A stretch of 64,000 nucleotides of DNA from the NCBI GenBank assembly GCA_903813345.2, contig CAIIXF020000009.1, positions 15,403,759 through 15,467,758 on the forward strand, written 5' to 3'. Source of the stretch: Owenia fusiformis. Lineage: Eukaryota; Annelida; Polychaeta; Sabellida; Oweniidae. The translations under genes and the position numbers were made by a program. The notes under the pieces are model-generated. The model was not told the DNA's origin and did not search any database. It saw only the letters and a program-made list of their open reading frames with translations. Each line of letters begins with the position of its first letter. Positions within the stretch are counted from its first letter, which is position 1. Shown in pieces: positions 1-58,264 of this stretch.

Positions 1-367
1 TGCTATTATACAACACAGTGGGTTATATCAGTTAATAATCTTGCTATTATACAACATAGTGGGTGATTTAGGTAATAATCTTGCTATTTTACAACACTGT
101 GGGTGATGTCAGTTAATAATCTTGCTATTATACAACACAGTGGGTTATATCAGTTAATAATCTTGCTATTATACAACATAGTGGGTGATTTAGGTAATAA
201 TCTTGCTATTTTACAACACCATGGGTGATGTCAGTTAATAATCTTGCTATTTTACAACACCGTGGGTGATGTCAGTTAATAATCTTGCTATAACACAACA
301 CCGTGGGTGATGTCAGTTAATAATCTTGCTATTTTACAACACCATGGGTGATGTCAGTTAATAATAT
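1..367. repeat. Tandem repeat, about 41-bp unit, nine copies, cut by the window edge
   Basis: Nine consecutive units beginning TGCTATT and ending GTTAATAATC follow one another from base 1. Units 1-3 and 4-6 are nearly the same triplet, so the array has a three-unit higher-order period of about 122 bp before it becomes more uniform. It lies in an intron of the plus-strand lyase gene and probably continues to the left of the window. Confidence 0.93.
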
Positions 368-692
368 TCAAATAACCTTTTTTAAGTAGTGAAATTCAAT
401 GGTTTCAGGATTTAATATATCTTGATTCAAATATCAAAATTATCTTCAGGTGATATTGGATCTATATCCCTGCAACCATTGGATGAAAACATTTATTTAT
501 TTGATACTGCTGTAAATACATTTCCTAAACAAAAATACAAAAATGTGATGCCCCTGTAATTTTCAAGGATTGTATTACATGGAGGAGAAACACTCTAACT
601 AACTGTAACACTGCCATTTGTAACACTGTAACACTGCCATGTATATATGAAAATCTTGACACATCTGAATGATTGTAGCTGTTTTATTGCAG

Positions 693-1151
693 GGGACTCG
701 GGATGGTTGTGGGTGTTGAGATTGTCACGGACAAAGAGAGTCGCAAACCTTCAAAAGAAGTGGCAGAAATGCTATCATACAAGTAAGGAATAAATTGTGT
801 GCAATGTGATTATAACATTACTGCTTCTACTGTTGACCTTTTGTGTATAACTGAGTGTTATATGATTGCAGATTGAAGAATGATGCTAGAATGCTAGTGG
901 CAAATGATGGGCCTGACAAGAATGTTATGACACTTGTGCCTCCACTCTGCTTCACCACTGACAATGCCAAACAACTAGTCACTAAATTTGACAAACTATT
1001 GAAAGAAATAGAAGATGGCCTTTTGGGAAAAGACACCTCAAAATCTATTGATGATGGGAAAATATCATTAGATATGATTTCAGGAATTGAATCAGATTCT
1101 GACTCTGATGAAAGTGAGGCTAAACGTGCCAGATATGATGACGTTGATTGA
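693..1151 (+). CDS. ETNPPL/PHYKPL-family PLP-dependent phospho-lyase, last two coding exons (partial)
   Basis: Two exons, 693-782 and 872-1151, are bounded by AG at 691-692, GTAAGG at 783 and AG at 870-871, with stop TGA at 1149-1151. The first encodes GLGMVVGVEIVTDKESRKP and the second DGPDKNVMTLVPPLCF. These match the small C-terminal domain of ethanolamine-phosphate or 5-phosphohydroxylysine phospho-lyases, which are class III aminotransferase-fold, PLP-dependent enzymes. The 90-bp exon has the same length and phase as exon 10 of the minus-strand paralogue (7434-7523). The C-terminus is extended by an acidic and basic tail (SDSDSDESEAKRAR) with no counterpart in that paralogue. The catalytic domain lies to the left of the window. 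Which of the two enzyme activities it has cannot be told from this end. Confidence 0.85.
783..871 (+). other. Intron between the two visible exons of the plus-strand lyase
   Basis: An 89-bp intron with GTAAGG donor and TTGCAG acceptor. It separates codons in phase 2 and is very short compared with the introns of the minus-strand paralogue. Confidence 0.85.
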
Positions 1152-3503
1152 AGATTGACAAAGATTGAAGACATGTGCAATGTTGCCTATCATTTAAAGG
1201 CACATTTTTATGTTACTGCCTTAAAATCTCAAAACAAAGTGACATTCCTGTTGTAATTCAGTATGCATCATTTGGAACATGTTTAAACTGTAGACATCAT
1301 CAATGAAAAGGCAAAGATTGAGAGTGCCATTTGTCCAATGCTTAAAAAGTATCACTTTACTGTGTATTGTGCTGTCAAGAAATATGAAGTTATTTTGTAA
1401 GAACAGTGCAGAAGTTGACACACTGGTATAGATATATGTTAGAGACAGACAGATAAACCAAATATGGCTATGACTTCAGTCTAAATTCTTACAAGACACT
1501 GGTTAAAAATAACCACATTGGCCTCGGATGGACTTGAAACACAGAAATGTATATCCAATAGGTTAAGACCCCAATAGTAATTTGTTCAGTGTTTTAATCA
1601 GTTTTCTTATTTATTAATCAAATGATTTAAATGCTGGAAATTTTGTAAGTCTACCTTGTTCATTCTTAACTAGAAATATGCAGAGTCCATTAAATCAATA
1701 TGTGTATACATATATGTTTTTAAATAGGCCACAAATCTGTAGCTCTTTGAGTGCTCATAAGAAGGGGTGTATTAACTATCATGATAATTACACTTTGAGT
1801 TTTGATTGCCATATTGGCCAGTTGTCAAAGGCGTGCTTATACACTGTACATTGTATTGTATTGCTCAATTTTAGTATAGTTGTATTTTTGTAGTAAATGT
1901 ATATTACATAAAATGTATATATGTTTTGTAAGTCTTTGAAAGATAAATGTCTGACACAAAGCTAATATATAAAGTGAAATCTAGAATTGAATGCTTGATT
2001 CAAAGTGGCCATTTTGGATTTTCTGTTGCAACATTTTGTCTGGAAGTCTTACATATATTTAATTTTAAGCTTTCATGGATGTTTCTTTGTATGATATTCT
2101 AGAACAGACTAGTTTTAGGCATACAGTAAAACATGTATATCTGAACACCTGGCTTATCCGAACACCTCCCAATCTGAACACTTTTTTCAGTCCCATTTTT
2201 TTCTCTCATTGAGATCCCAGTCGCGCACCACCATTTCCACACTCCCGAACAGATTTCTCAACTCGCGCACAGAGTGGAGAAATATGGTCGGGACCGAGGA
2301 AATGTTAGTGCAAGACTAAGAATTCATGTTTGAGTGCATGGAACGTAGTTGGCGAGGTTCTGATGTTCACATTGGTGGAAGTCTAGGAGACCTGAATTTA
2401 AGTCTACATGGATTAGAAACCCTCATACTGACCCAACTAAAAGATAAGACATTTATATTTCAATAAATTCTAATAAGCTTTCTTGAACGTTTGAGAATTA
2501 GTTCAAACAAAATGTTGAGACGTAGTGATACTAGAGGTACTGTACATCTGCATGGTATGGTCAATGTTACTATGAAAAGAAAAGGACCATTTTCTGTCAA
2601 ATCGTATAACATGTATTTACAATATCAAGCCGATAATACTAGGAATCACTTCATAATCTTCTGGTGCTATGAAGTGTAAGAAAATGGGGTGTGTCATTTA
2701 ATCTAAGTAATTCCAGCAAATTGCACAAATGACTTTCATATTCTGTGTGCAATTGACTGGTTTGAGGAAGAAAACATAATCAATTATCACAAGTATCAGT
2801 TTTTATTCAGCAATTATTTATGTACATCATATCTTGTACAAAGTGGCACCAAAAAAAGTATTATACCTTATGAAAAGCAATATTCTGTAATTAACATCTG
2901 TAAATTACAACTAAATAGCTATATTTAAAGGAATAACAATACAAGATGTCATAGTGAAAATACAATACCTACTGAGTGAACCAAATAAAATGCAGAACCA
3001 TTTATTCAGCAAAATTGATTTGTTGGTTCTGTTTTTGGGTTACCCTGTGCCTATGTAGGCACATCTTTTAAGTACTGAAGCTTGCTGTACTATGGTACAG
3101 ATGGTTAGTTATCATTCATAGCTCTGCCTTCTGATTTTGCTTGCTACTTGCTAGTTAGACTCAATTCATAACCTTTTTATTATCATAGTTGTAATACTTG
3201 GTCAAAACTGTGTAAATGTAAGCTTAGTGAATTGTGAAAATACATATAATAAAAAAGGATATATATAAGTACATGTACATAGTTTTCATGTTCATGTTTA
3301 TAAACACTACTTATGTACTTTTGTATGTAGGGTTCCTTATCAATATATACTAGATAGCAGCAATGCCAAGGTGAAGCAAACCCCATCACAGCAATGGCTG
3401 TCATTTCTCAAAATTGCTACTGAGATTGAGCTGTCGGAAACTGGTAGAATATGAGGAAATGTGAGAGGACAGCCTTTGATGACATTTCTAAAAAAAATGA
3501 ACC
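1152..3503. other. 3' flank of the plus-strand lyase; no further gene seen
   Basis: AT-rich sequence following the stop codon, presumably 3' UTR and the spacer between the two convergent lyase genes. Short open frames here have no recognisable product. Around 3354-3410 there is a fragment of the dispersed family starting CAGCAATGCCAAGGTG, also seen at 22734 and 23937. Confidence 0.6.
2130..2200. mobile_element. Terminal fragment resembling a pogo/Tigger-type TIR
   Basis: The stretch CAGTAAAAC followed by CTGAACACC and TTATCCGAACACC resembles the CAGT(A)AAAC ends and the TATCCGAAC subterminal sequence of pogo/Tigger-type elements. No matching right end was found, so this is at best a fragment. 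Confidence 0.35.
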
Positions 3504-4256
3504 TGCACATGCTGATTCTACACAATGAGCATATATATTCTACATACAATGCACGTGTTGATTCTACACAATGAGCATATATATTCTACATACAATGCAC
3601 GTGTTGATTCTACACAATGAGCATGTATATTCTACATACAATGCACATGTTGATTCTACACAATGAGCATATATATTCTACATACAATGCACGTGTTGAT
3701 TCTACACAATGAGCATATATATTCTACATACAATGCACATGTTGATTCTACACAATGAGCATGTATATTCTACATACAATGCACGTGTTGATTCTACACA
3801 ATGAGCATATATATTCTACATACAATGCACGTGTTGATTCTACACAATGAGCATATATATTCTACATACAATGCACGTGTTGATTCTACACAATGAGCAT
3901 ATATATTCTACATACAATACACGTGTTGATTCTACACAATGAGCATATATATTCTACATACAATGCATGTGTTGATTCTACACAATGAGCATGTATATTC
4001 TACATACAATGCACGTGTTGATTCTACACAATGAGCATATATATTCTACATACAATGCACGTGTTGATTCTACACAATGAGCATATATATTCTACATACA
4101 ATGCACGTGTTGATTCTACACAATGAGCATATATATTCTACATACAATGCACGTGTTGATTCTACACAATGAGCATATATATTCTACATACAATGCACAT
4201 GTTGATTCTACACAATGAGCATGTATATTCTACATACAATGCACATGTTGATTCTA
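3504..4256. repeat. 46-bp minisatellite, about 16 copies
   Basis: Units read TTGATTCTACACAATGAGCA, then TATATATTCTACATA, then CAATGCACGTG. About 16 head-to-tail copies differ only at two variable sites: CACGTG or CACATG, and ATATATAT or ATGTATAT. Identity between units is very high, so the array is young or homogenised. It lies between the two convergent lyase genes. Confidence 0.96.
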
Positions 4257-5115
4257 AACACAAAATTCTTGATTTGATCCAAATCATGAGTTATTACAAT
4301 CAATTTAACAAATCATAATTTTTTATACAACTTGATACAAGTCACATTATTTTCTAGATTTGATACAAATCCTCGTGTAATTTAAGGTTTCAACAAATCA
4401 ATTTAACAAATCATTCAAATCACTGCACCTTTGTAGATTATGTTTTTACATACTATACCCCTGACACATTGTTTCACCAATATACTATTTGATGAATTAT
4501 GAAATAAATTGATCATCAGATAATATTCATACTTTTAAAATGTGAAACATTACAATCAAAATAATTTCATACCTCATACAGGTTAATACAGTGCAGATAA
4601 ATACTGAACAGAATAAGTTCTCATAAAATGTTGATATTTTGAAAATGGAGTTCATCCACGACTAGTGAATGATACTACCTATAAGGTGTTTCTATTATTC
4701 AGTTGTCTAAATGTATAAGTAAATAATAGCATCATAATCACATAAATGATGTTAGTAATGAATAATAATATTTCAATATTATTGAATAAGATATCTTTTA
4801 AGATTTTTATATGCTCATTGCATCCATAATATAAAAGCTTCTTACATCATCTGCAAAGTACAGTAATTTAATTATATACTTGAAGCATTTAGATTGACAT
4901 TTGGCATGGAATATGATTAAGTTTATTCTAATTGACCTTTTGCGATCAGAATTCAGGAATTTCGTTTATGGATACTGTTGTCATGTATTTCGTTTTATTG
5001 GTGTGACGTCATATAGAAATGATATTAGACATGATGAAATCACGAAATGGCGGACATGTGGCAGTTTTGAGCTAAAAATATTATCGTTTCTTTTATGAAA
5101 ACCATGGGACGAAAA
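4257..5115. other. AT-rich stretch without recognisable gene
   Basis: Sequence with no coding signature. Its left part repeats motifs such as 'GATACAAATC' and 'CAATTTAACAAATCA' several times between 4280 and 4420. Nothing else is supported. Confidence 0.5.
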
Positions 5116-5119
5116 TTAA

Positions 5120-5410
5120 CCTCTTGACTACCTGGAGTGACGAGATTTCTCGTCACCCCAGAAATTACCTTGATACCCAGGGTGACGAGAAAATCCGTCA
5201 CAAAATTTTTCACTAAAATTGATCTTATTTGAACAATTTTCATCCAATTTACACAAAAATTGTTTTAAAATGTGTAGATATGATCTCTGCCATCTACTTT
5301 TACTAAGTTGAGCATCTGAAGTTGTATAGGCATGTAGTATAATGTCAAAAGGTGGCAAAAATGAAAAAATCTCTGGTTTCAACTGATTTTAGAGCCTGGG
5401 ATTCAAGAGG
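5120..5410. mobile_element. piggyBac-like MITE with TTAA target duplication
   Basis: A 291-bp element begins CCTCTTGACTACCTGG and ends, read in reverse complement, as CCTCTTGAATCCCAGG. It is flanked on both sides by TTAA (5116-5119 and 5411-5414). TTAA duplication with CC(T/C)-starting inverted ends is the piggyBac signature. There is no coding capacity. The tetranucleotide-rich GTGACGAGA repeats inside form a short internal palindrome. Confidence 0.85.
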
Positions 5411-5500
5411 TTAAATACCAGGTATGCCGATTTGACTAGATCATGAGTATATCTATATATGTGCGAATTTTGGGTTAAATTCATACTGAACATCGATGCC

Positions 5501-5540
5501 TATAAGCGCCCCCCATTTTTTCAAAATCGGGGGGGCGCTT
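5501..5540. repeat. Perfect-stem GC-rich hairpin
   Basis: TAAGCGCCCCCCATTTT is followed by AAAATCGGGGGGGCGCTTA, a palindrome with only a few unpaired bases in an otherwise AT-rich region. It resembles the joined ends of a minimal TIR element. Confidence 0.75.
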
Positions 5541-5889
5541 AACCACTATCTAAATCGTGTCAGTAAGATCTTAGACTTGGTATGTGCTTAGCATAAATGT
5601 TGATCTAGTCAAATTGAACGCTTTCGTGAAAAATATTTCAATAAAGAACGAATCACAGAAGATAATCTCTCAAAATCAAAAAGTTATAGCAGTGTGGCCT
5701 AATTGTGACATCACTTCAAGATAGAATCCATCTGGTGATCGCAAATCATCAATTAAGTAAGCCAGAAATTTCTAAAACATGTTATATCCTTATACAACCT
5801 TGCTCAGATCAATGGAATATTGTAAAAGAGCCTATATGCATTTAAACCTTTACTAATTTTGGGGTCAACATTGAATACAAAGTAAGAAT

Positions 5890-6290
5890 ATGTTCAGGGA
5901 CTACTGTTGGCTATCAAGTCAGAAATATTCAAAGACAAATGTTGGCTATAAAGTCTAAAATGTTCAGTGACTATTGTTGGCTTTCAAAGCATAAATATTC
6001 AAAGACAAATGTTGGCTATAAAGTCTGAAATGTTCAGTGACTACTGTTGGCTATAAAGTCAGAAATGTTCAGCAAGGACTACTGTTGGCTATCAAGTCTG
6101 AAATGTTCAGTGACTAGTGTTGGCTATCAAGTCAGAAATATTCAGAGACAACTGTTGACTATAAAGTCAGAAATGTACAGTGACTACTGTTGGCTATAAA
6201 GTTAGAAAATGTTCAGTCACTATTGTTGGCTATCAAGTCAGAAACATTCAGCAGAAATTTCTGTTGGCTACAAAATCAGAAATGTTAGTC
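5890..6290. repeat. Degenerate tandem repeat, about 33-37-bp unit
   Basis: About eleven copies of a unit containing TGTTGGCTAT(A/C)AAGTC and GAAATGTTCAG(T/A)GAC follow each other, with small insertions. The array stops just short of the stop codon of the minus-strand lyase, so it probably lies in or beside its 3' UTR. Confidence 0.88.
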
Positions 6291-6345
6291 TTGCTTCAAG
6301 TCCCTGCACCCCCTAATTTACTAAAATGTACATTTTTCTGTACAA

Positions 6346-53125
<46,780 letters not shown>

Positions 53126-54800
53126 TGTGTCTGTTCGTCTGAGTGTCCCGGATCGTAAAATTAAACAACCAGCGAAACGAAATTGTTGTCAAATAGATTG
53201 ATAATTATTATTAGTTCCGCTTGTCGAAACCTGCTAAACGATTAAATTAACGCATCAAAGGCAAAATGGTCATGGAGGTTAGACCTAGCCGGGCCATAAC
53301 ACATGTCAGATAAGAAACGAGGCCCGGGCTAGGTCTAATGTTGTTGGACTAGACAATTGTCTGTCGTGTTAGCATGCTACGCATCTAGGCTCGTCTGTGT
53401 ACATCATTATTTGCGACACTTACAGTTCGCATACCAGGCGACACTAGAGTGGATTACCCCTGACTGATATCCAATAGAGTGAATATCCTGAGAATTCAGT
53501 CTGAATATTTTCATAAGCACAAGTGAGAAGCACAAGTGTAAGCACAGGTGAAAACACGAGACCATTTAGCGGCATTATAGCGCACAAAAGGATACAAATA
53601 AACAAACAAACATGGAAAAGAAGTATTAAAAGTTCAATATAGAAGATCAACCTTATTATGTTTCCTACTGCTTTTTTTCACCAATACACTGAAAATGATT
53701 CTAGACCTGAAGAATTCCACAGCCCAAAAAATCGCCATCGTCATGGGCTTTATTGAATGCCCATGCCATCGATTAGCACTCACCCTATCAACGAACGCCT
53801 CAGTCTCACGCTCTCCTCCTTCGGCAATCTGTACGAAGAGGGCGAAGTCATATTGGAAATGAGGTGATACACTCAACAATCTTATGAGAAATACGCTTAT
53901 TTACTTGAAATAATCTCGTAACACTTGCGCATGACACTAACATAAAAACAGCTGGCGGAAGTGACGTATTTATCAATAGACCAATGAACGTCGTGAGAGA
54001 AGATGCGCGCGCTTTTATGAACGTATTTGTAAACAAAGCTCACGTGGGTATGTCTGCATCATGTTTTTGAGAAAATCTAAGCATTTGCGAACGAATAGTT
54101 CAATTCAGAATCATCGTTATAATTCCTTTCAAACTTTTCAAGGAAAAATAATTTCAGTGAATTGCGAATAGCGTCATGAATCCTGGTGTAAAAGGTCTTA
54201 TCAAATTATGGTCCTACTCTCCATTGATTTATATGGTGACCTAAATACAACTCTTTCCCTCATTGTCTTATTCGCAATCAGGGCCAGTAAGGGCCGTTAA
54301 GAAGGGGGACCATAATCCCCGAGGGACCATAATTTCTTTCGCACCGGGATAATGAATCTCGGATCCAAGTACGTCATTAATGGTCGAAAATCAAAATATT
54401 GACAAATTTATAACCTAAAAGGCCGAAAGATTATGCGGCAAATATTGAAACGGGGGTTGTCAACATACAGTATTGTATTAGCTTTGATCTCTTAGAATCC
54501 GTTGAATCCTAAGCGATTGGAGTTGTTTTGATCACTTAACGAATGATATGAAGTGATGAGGATTTGAGTTTTTTCAAAGTTTATAATGGCGGCCAATGGG
54601 GGATTTTCGCAAAATATACCGAAAATTAAATCATTAAAAGGCCGAAAGATCTATGGATGGATTTTGCTGATTTATATATCAAAACAACACTTTGTTGGGT
54701 GTAACAAGGATCCGTTGAATCCTAAGAAAATTAATGATTTGCTAAAAAGTTATTAAGATTTTAAATTTTGATGAAGACTGCTCTCCATTGAAATCTTTGG
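53126..54800. other. 5' flank of the minus-strand lyase
   Basis: Presumed promoter and 5' UTR side of the gene. It contains a GC-rich hairpin (TTAGACCTAGCCGGGCC with GGCCCGGGCTAGGTCTAA, 53278-53340) and isolated TGACGTA (53963) and CACGTGG (54043) motifs that could be regulatory. None can be assigned with confidence. No other gene was recognised. Confidence 0.45.
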
Positions 54801-54807
54801 ACCATGA

Positions 54808-55112
54808 CAAGGAGGATTGGCTCCCAGGATCGAAACTCGATATTTTCCAACAATGAAAACGTCGAAATGTCGTTATTTTCTGAAATTAAAACCGACTATA
54901 AATTCAAAATAAACAGTTCAAAAGATTCGAACCAATATCTCGATCATTTCTTGTGAGTTTTGGAATTTTTCGTTTGGAAATAAGACCAAAATTCACGATT
55001 TAAATGTTGAAGTGAACAAAATGGCGGCTGTTTGAATTCGAATTTTGTATTACGACATACCCATATATGGGACAGAATATCGGTGGTGCACTCTGGGAGC
55101 CAATCCTCCTTG
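54808..55112. mobile_element. 305-bp MITE with 8-bp target duplication (hAT-like)
   Basis: CAAGGAGGATTGGCTCCCAG on the left is mirrored by CTGGGAGCCAATCCTCCTTG on the right. GACCATGA flanks both sides (54800-54807 and 55113-55120). Eight-base duplications suggest hAT. Confidence 0.88.
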
Positions 55113-55985
55113 GACCATGAAATGTCGATTTATGCGCATGCGTTGTGACGTTATTTCCATTATTCTACGCCATTATAAGGCAGATATTAACGCTTAAAGA
55201 TGAGATTAGCCCGTGTTTCCCGAATTATCCCCAGGTCCATGGACGTCATACTACTATTTTAGTGGAGTCAAATACAAGTGTTGGTTCCATAAATTCTTTG
55301 AAATTCTCAGTTCATAAATCATTGCATTCAGATTTGAATTCAATGCTCTGACCATTATAGCCCTTTGTCATATAAATTCTATATCGTCATCATCCCACCC
55401 ACGGACAAAGAATACTTTATGATGGGTGTAGTAATAATCATGTAAATGTAATTAGATGTTGTAATTTACTTTTATCTGATGTGTATAGACAGTTCCTGAA
55501 GAAACATTTATTTCTGACCACAACGATAGATTATATTTACACCCCCCCCCCCACTGCAGCCATTAAAGTGATCACTGTATACATTCCTTTATTTACCAAT
55601 GCAGACACGTGGTTACAGGACAGGCAAGGGTAGTGCCCAATAAGTTATATACTTTCCCCCAAAATCTCTATCCTATCAGATCAACCTGTTCAAATTGAGA
55701 TCCGCCCTTATTCCAAGAACTCCAAGAACTATATGTATACTGATGTATTACTTTTAAATAACAAGATAGCTTTTAGCTTTTAAAAAAATCATACATGCTT
55801 CTTAGGACATGAAGATGTGATTTTGAAGAAAATAGCTTTAGCTTTTTAAAGGATGACACATAGCTTTCTTAGGAAAATATTTGCGATCATGGACATTTAG
55901 TTCCACATTGAAGATTAGCTTTTAGCTTCATTAGGAATGACAGAGAGTTTTCATAGGAATATCTTTGTTTAAACTAATATAGTTG
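55113..55985. other. Intergenic stretch without recognisable gene
   Basis: Between the two minus-strand genes. It holds a C14-type homopolymer near 55540 and a degenerate array of TTAGCTTT(T)-containing units at 55760-55960. Confidence 0.5.
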
Positions 55986-57611
55986 CACCCTTGGTATACG
56001 CAGCTAACGAAAATTGACCGGTACGGGTCAAAAGCTGGACCGGTACGGGTTAACGGTTTTATTTGAATTTAAAACAGCCATAACTTGCTCAATATTGACT
56101 TCCTCGTGTCTAATTTGAAATATATGATGCCTCCCGATGCTTTTAAGTACCCCAATTTTTTACAGATTTTTAAACGGACCAAAACTCTCTAAATGCGCAT
56201 TTATGCTCTTTTCTCTCGAGAACGACTGTCTCATTTTCACGATAACTTTTATTTAGTACTTCTAACATATAAGATCTATTTTTCCCCATCAAGGTATGAT
56301 GTAAATGACATGCTATTTACATCTTGTGAGTTTCAATGACGCGCGTTTGATTTTATAAAAAATGCCAAACTTTGTGACAAAGAATTTCATCAGCTATTGC
56401 CCCGAACCGGTCCGTCTTCTCGCTGCAAGGAGATTGCCCCGAACCGGTCCGTCTTCTCGCTGCAAGCAAGATGAAATTCTTTGTCACAAAGTTTGGCATT
56501 TTTTATAAAATCAAACGCGCGTCATTGAAACTCACAAGATGTAAATAGCATGTCATTTACATCATACCTTGATGGGGAAAAATAGATCTTATATGTTAGA
56601 AGTACTAAATAAAAGTTATCGTGAAAATGAGACAGTCGTTCTCGAGAGAAAAGAGCATAAATGCGCATTTAGAGAGTTTTGGTCCGTTTAAAAATCTGTA
56701 AAAAATTGGGGTACTTAAAAGCATCGGGAGGCATCATATATTTCAAATTAGACACGAGGAAGTCAATATTGAGCAAGTAATGGCTATTTTAAGTACTGGA
56801 TAAAGCATAAGAATGAGATTTTATAAGAAATAATACACCGAAGGCCGAAGGCCTGAGGTTATTATTTCTTATCAAATCGAATTCGAATGCTTTATCTTAC
56901 TTAAATCACACACATTCTTATTACAGGTAAATGGTATATTGCAGGTAAATGGTCAATGATCTAATCTGGAAAAATGTATTTCTTTTGTGTTGACTATTCA
57001 AACTGTGAATTTTGCTAACTTCAACCTGGCTTACAATGACCCTGGCTCTTATTGGTTAAAATTTGTTGTTATATAGCCAATTAATTGTAACAACAAAAAG
57101 AGTTGGTTGCATTGACCTCATGAGTGTGAGTTGATGTAAGTGACTGAGTGGGCTATAATTAGTCTAGCTGTCAGTGCACTACAGGTGACTGTCCAGTCCA
57201 GAACATTGAATTTGAATACAGCAGAATATTTGTAAGTAAGAAAAGATCAATGATGTAGATAGCAACAAAAATTGATAAATTGTTTTATTCTAAAGAATGC
57301 ACAGTAACAAGAGAAGGGTACATGTATTTTTGTATATTGTTTTTAGGGAATGAAAACTATCAAAAACTGTCAATGGTCATTTATGTCTCACTTGTTTTTG
57401 ATAGCTTGCCAAGTGTACATTCTTTAAAAACAATAGAAAAATAATGCACTTTCCTTTTGATAAAACCATACATTCTTAAAAATAAACCACAGCAAATTCT
57501 ATTGTGTTGCTACCCAAGTGGGATTTAAATTCAAATAAAACCGTTAACCCGTACCGGTCCAGCTTTTGACCCGTACCGGTCAATTTTCGTTAGCTGCGTA
57601 TACCAAGGGTG
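55986..57611. mobile_element. Young foldback element with about 400-bp near-identical arms and 6-bp duplication
   Basis: Ends CACCCTTGGTATACGCAGCT and the exact mirror image are flanked by TAGTTG on both sides (55980-55985, 57612-57617). Subterminal direct copies of GACCGGTACGGGT occur twice per arm. The left arm 55986-56391 is mirrored by 56470-56792, which continues at 57524-57611. The centre is a 37-bp direct duplication with CCCCGAACCGGTCCGTCTTC. The right arm is split by a 731-bp insertion (56793-57523). No coding frame. Confidence 0.9.
56793..57523. mobile_element. 731-bp insertion in the foldback right arm, TTTAA flanks
   Basis: The left arm shows the uninterrupted sequence. Here TTTAA occurs on both sides (56788-56792 and 57524-57528). 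The insert begins GTACTGGATAAAGC and includes an approximately 99-bp hairpin (56798-56896: ATAAGAAATAATA / TATTATTTCTTAT with GAAGGCCGAAGGCC in the loop). No transposase is visible and the class is unknown. Confidence 0.75.
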
Positions 57612-57903
57612 TAGTTGATGAGCTGTCAGACAACCGCAGTTTAAAAAGGAGGAACTACTTTAGCTTGATTAGGAACAATTTTGAGATACAGATAATATAT
57701 AACAGTGCTCAGATGAAATAAAAGATTATGCAAAATGTAACTAGAAAGATGAAATAAACTTGGGAGATGTTTCATCTACACATATTTTATGTTTACTATT
57801 AGGGACTGAAGCCATGAACATTATTTTTATCAACGTTTAATTCCCGTTACATGTTACAATGTGTTATGTTTTATTTCTTATTCTTCCAAGATTGGTGATA
57901 ACA

Positions 57904-58264
57904 TTATGGTACAGTTGGTAATTCACAACAACACGAGTCCGGATCATCATTGAAAATCAACTGGTTGCCCTCAAAATCTTCAGAACAACACAGGACTCTG
58001 CTTGTGTCTAAGGACCAGTCAGAACCATCTGGAAGTTGAGTTATCATATACTGTTGTCCATCTGAACCAGGGACAGCACCATACCAGACCCCTGCCTGAC
58101 AGCAACTCCCTCCGGGCCCCGAGACTCCCTCACAAGGAGGATCAGTTGTTTCAGCACCGCAAAAGAATTGCATGCATTCTGGTACATTTACTGGAAGGTC
58201 GCAAGATTTAACATCAGGATCGTTGTTCCAAACACTTGGTGGCATACATTTTACCTTATCATAC
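57904..58264 (-). CDS. Cysteine-rich gene, terminal exon
   Basis: A 361-bp exon after acceptor TTATTTCAG, encoding YDKVKCMPPSVWNNDPDVKS through DSCCCELPTVP and stop. It contains 14 or more cysteines and the fullest copy of the CC...VPGSD...CCCE module. Confidence 0.82.

Noticed and set aside
827-1180. 117-residue minus-strand frame, Ser-rich
   Set aside because: It is exactly antisense to the last exon of the plus-strand lyase.
3504-4256. CRISPR-like array of regular repeats
   Set aside because: Units are directly contiguous with no unique spacers, and the context is a eukaryotic intergenic region. It is a minisatellite.
53963-54050. TGACGTA and CACGTGG as defined promoter elements of the lyase
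   Set aside because: Short motifs occur by chance at this length. There is no transcription start evidence, so they are mentioned only as possibilities.
56820-56873. Rho-independent terminator-like hairpin
   Set aside because: It lies in eukaryotic repeat DNA, inside an insertion defined by an empty site, so a bacterial terminator reading is not appropriate.
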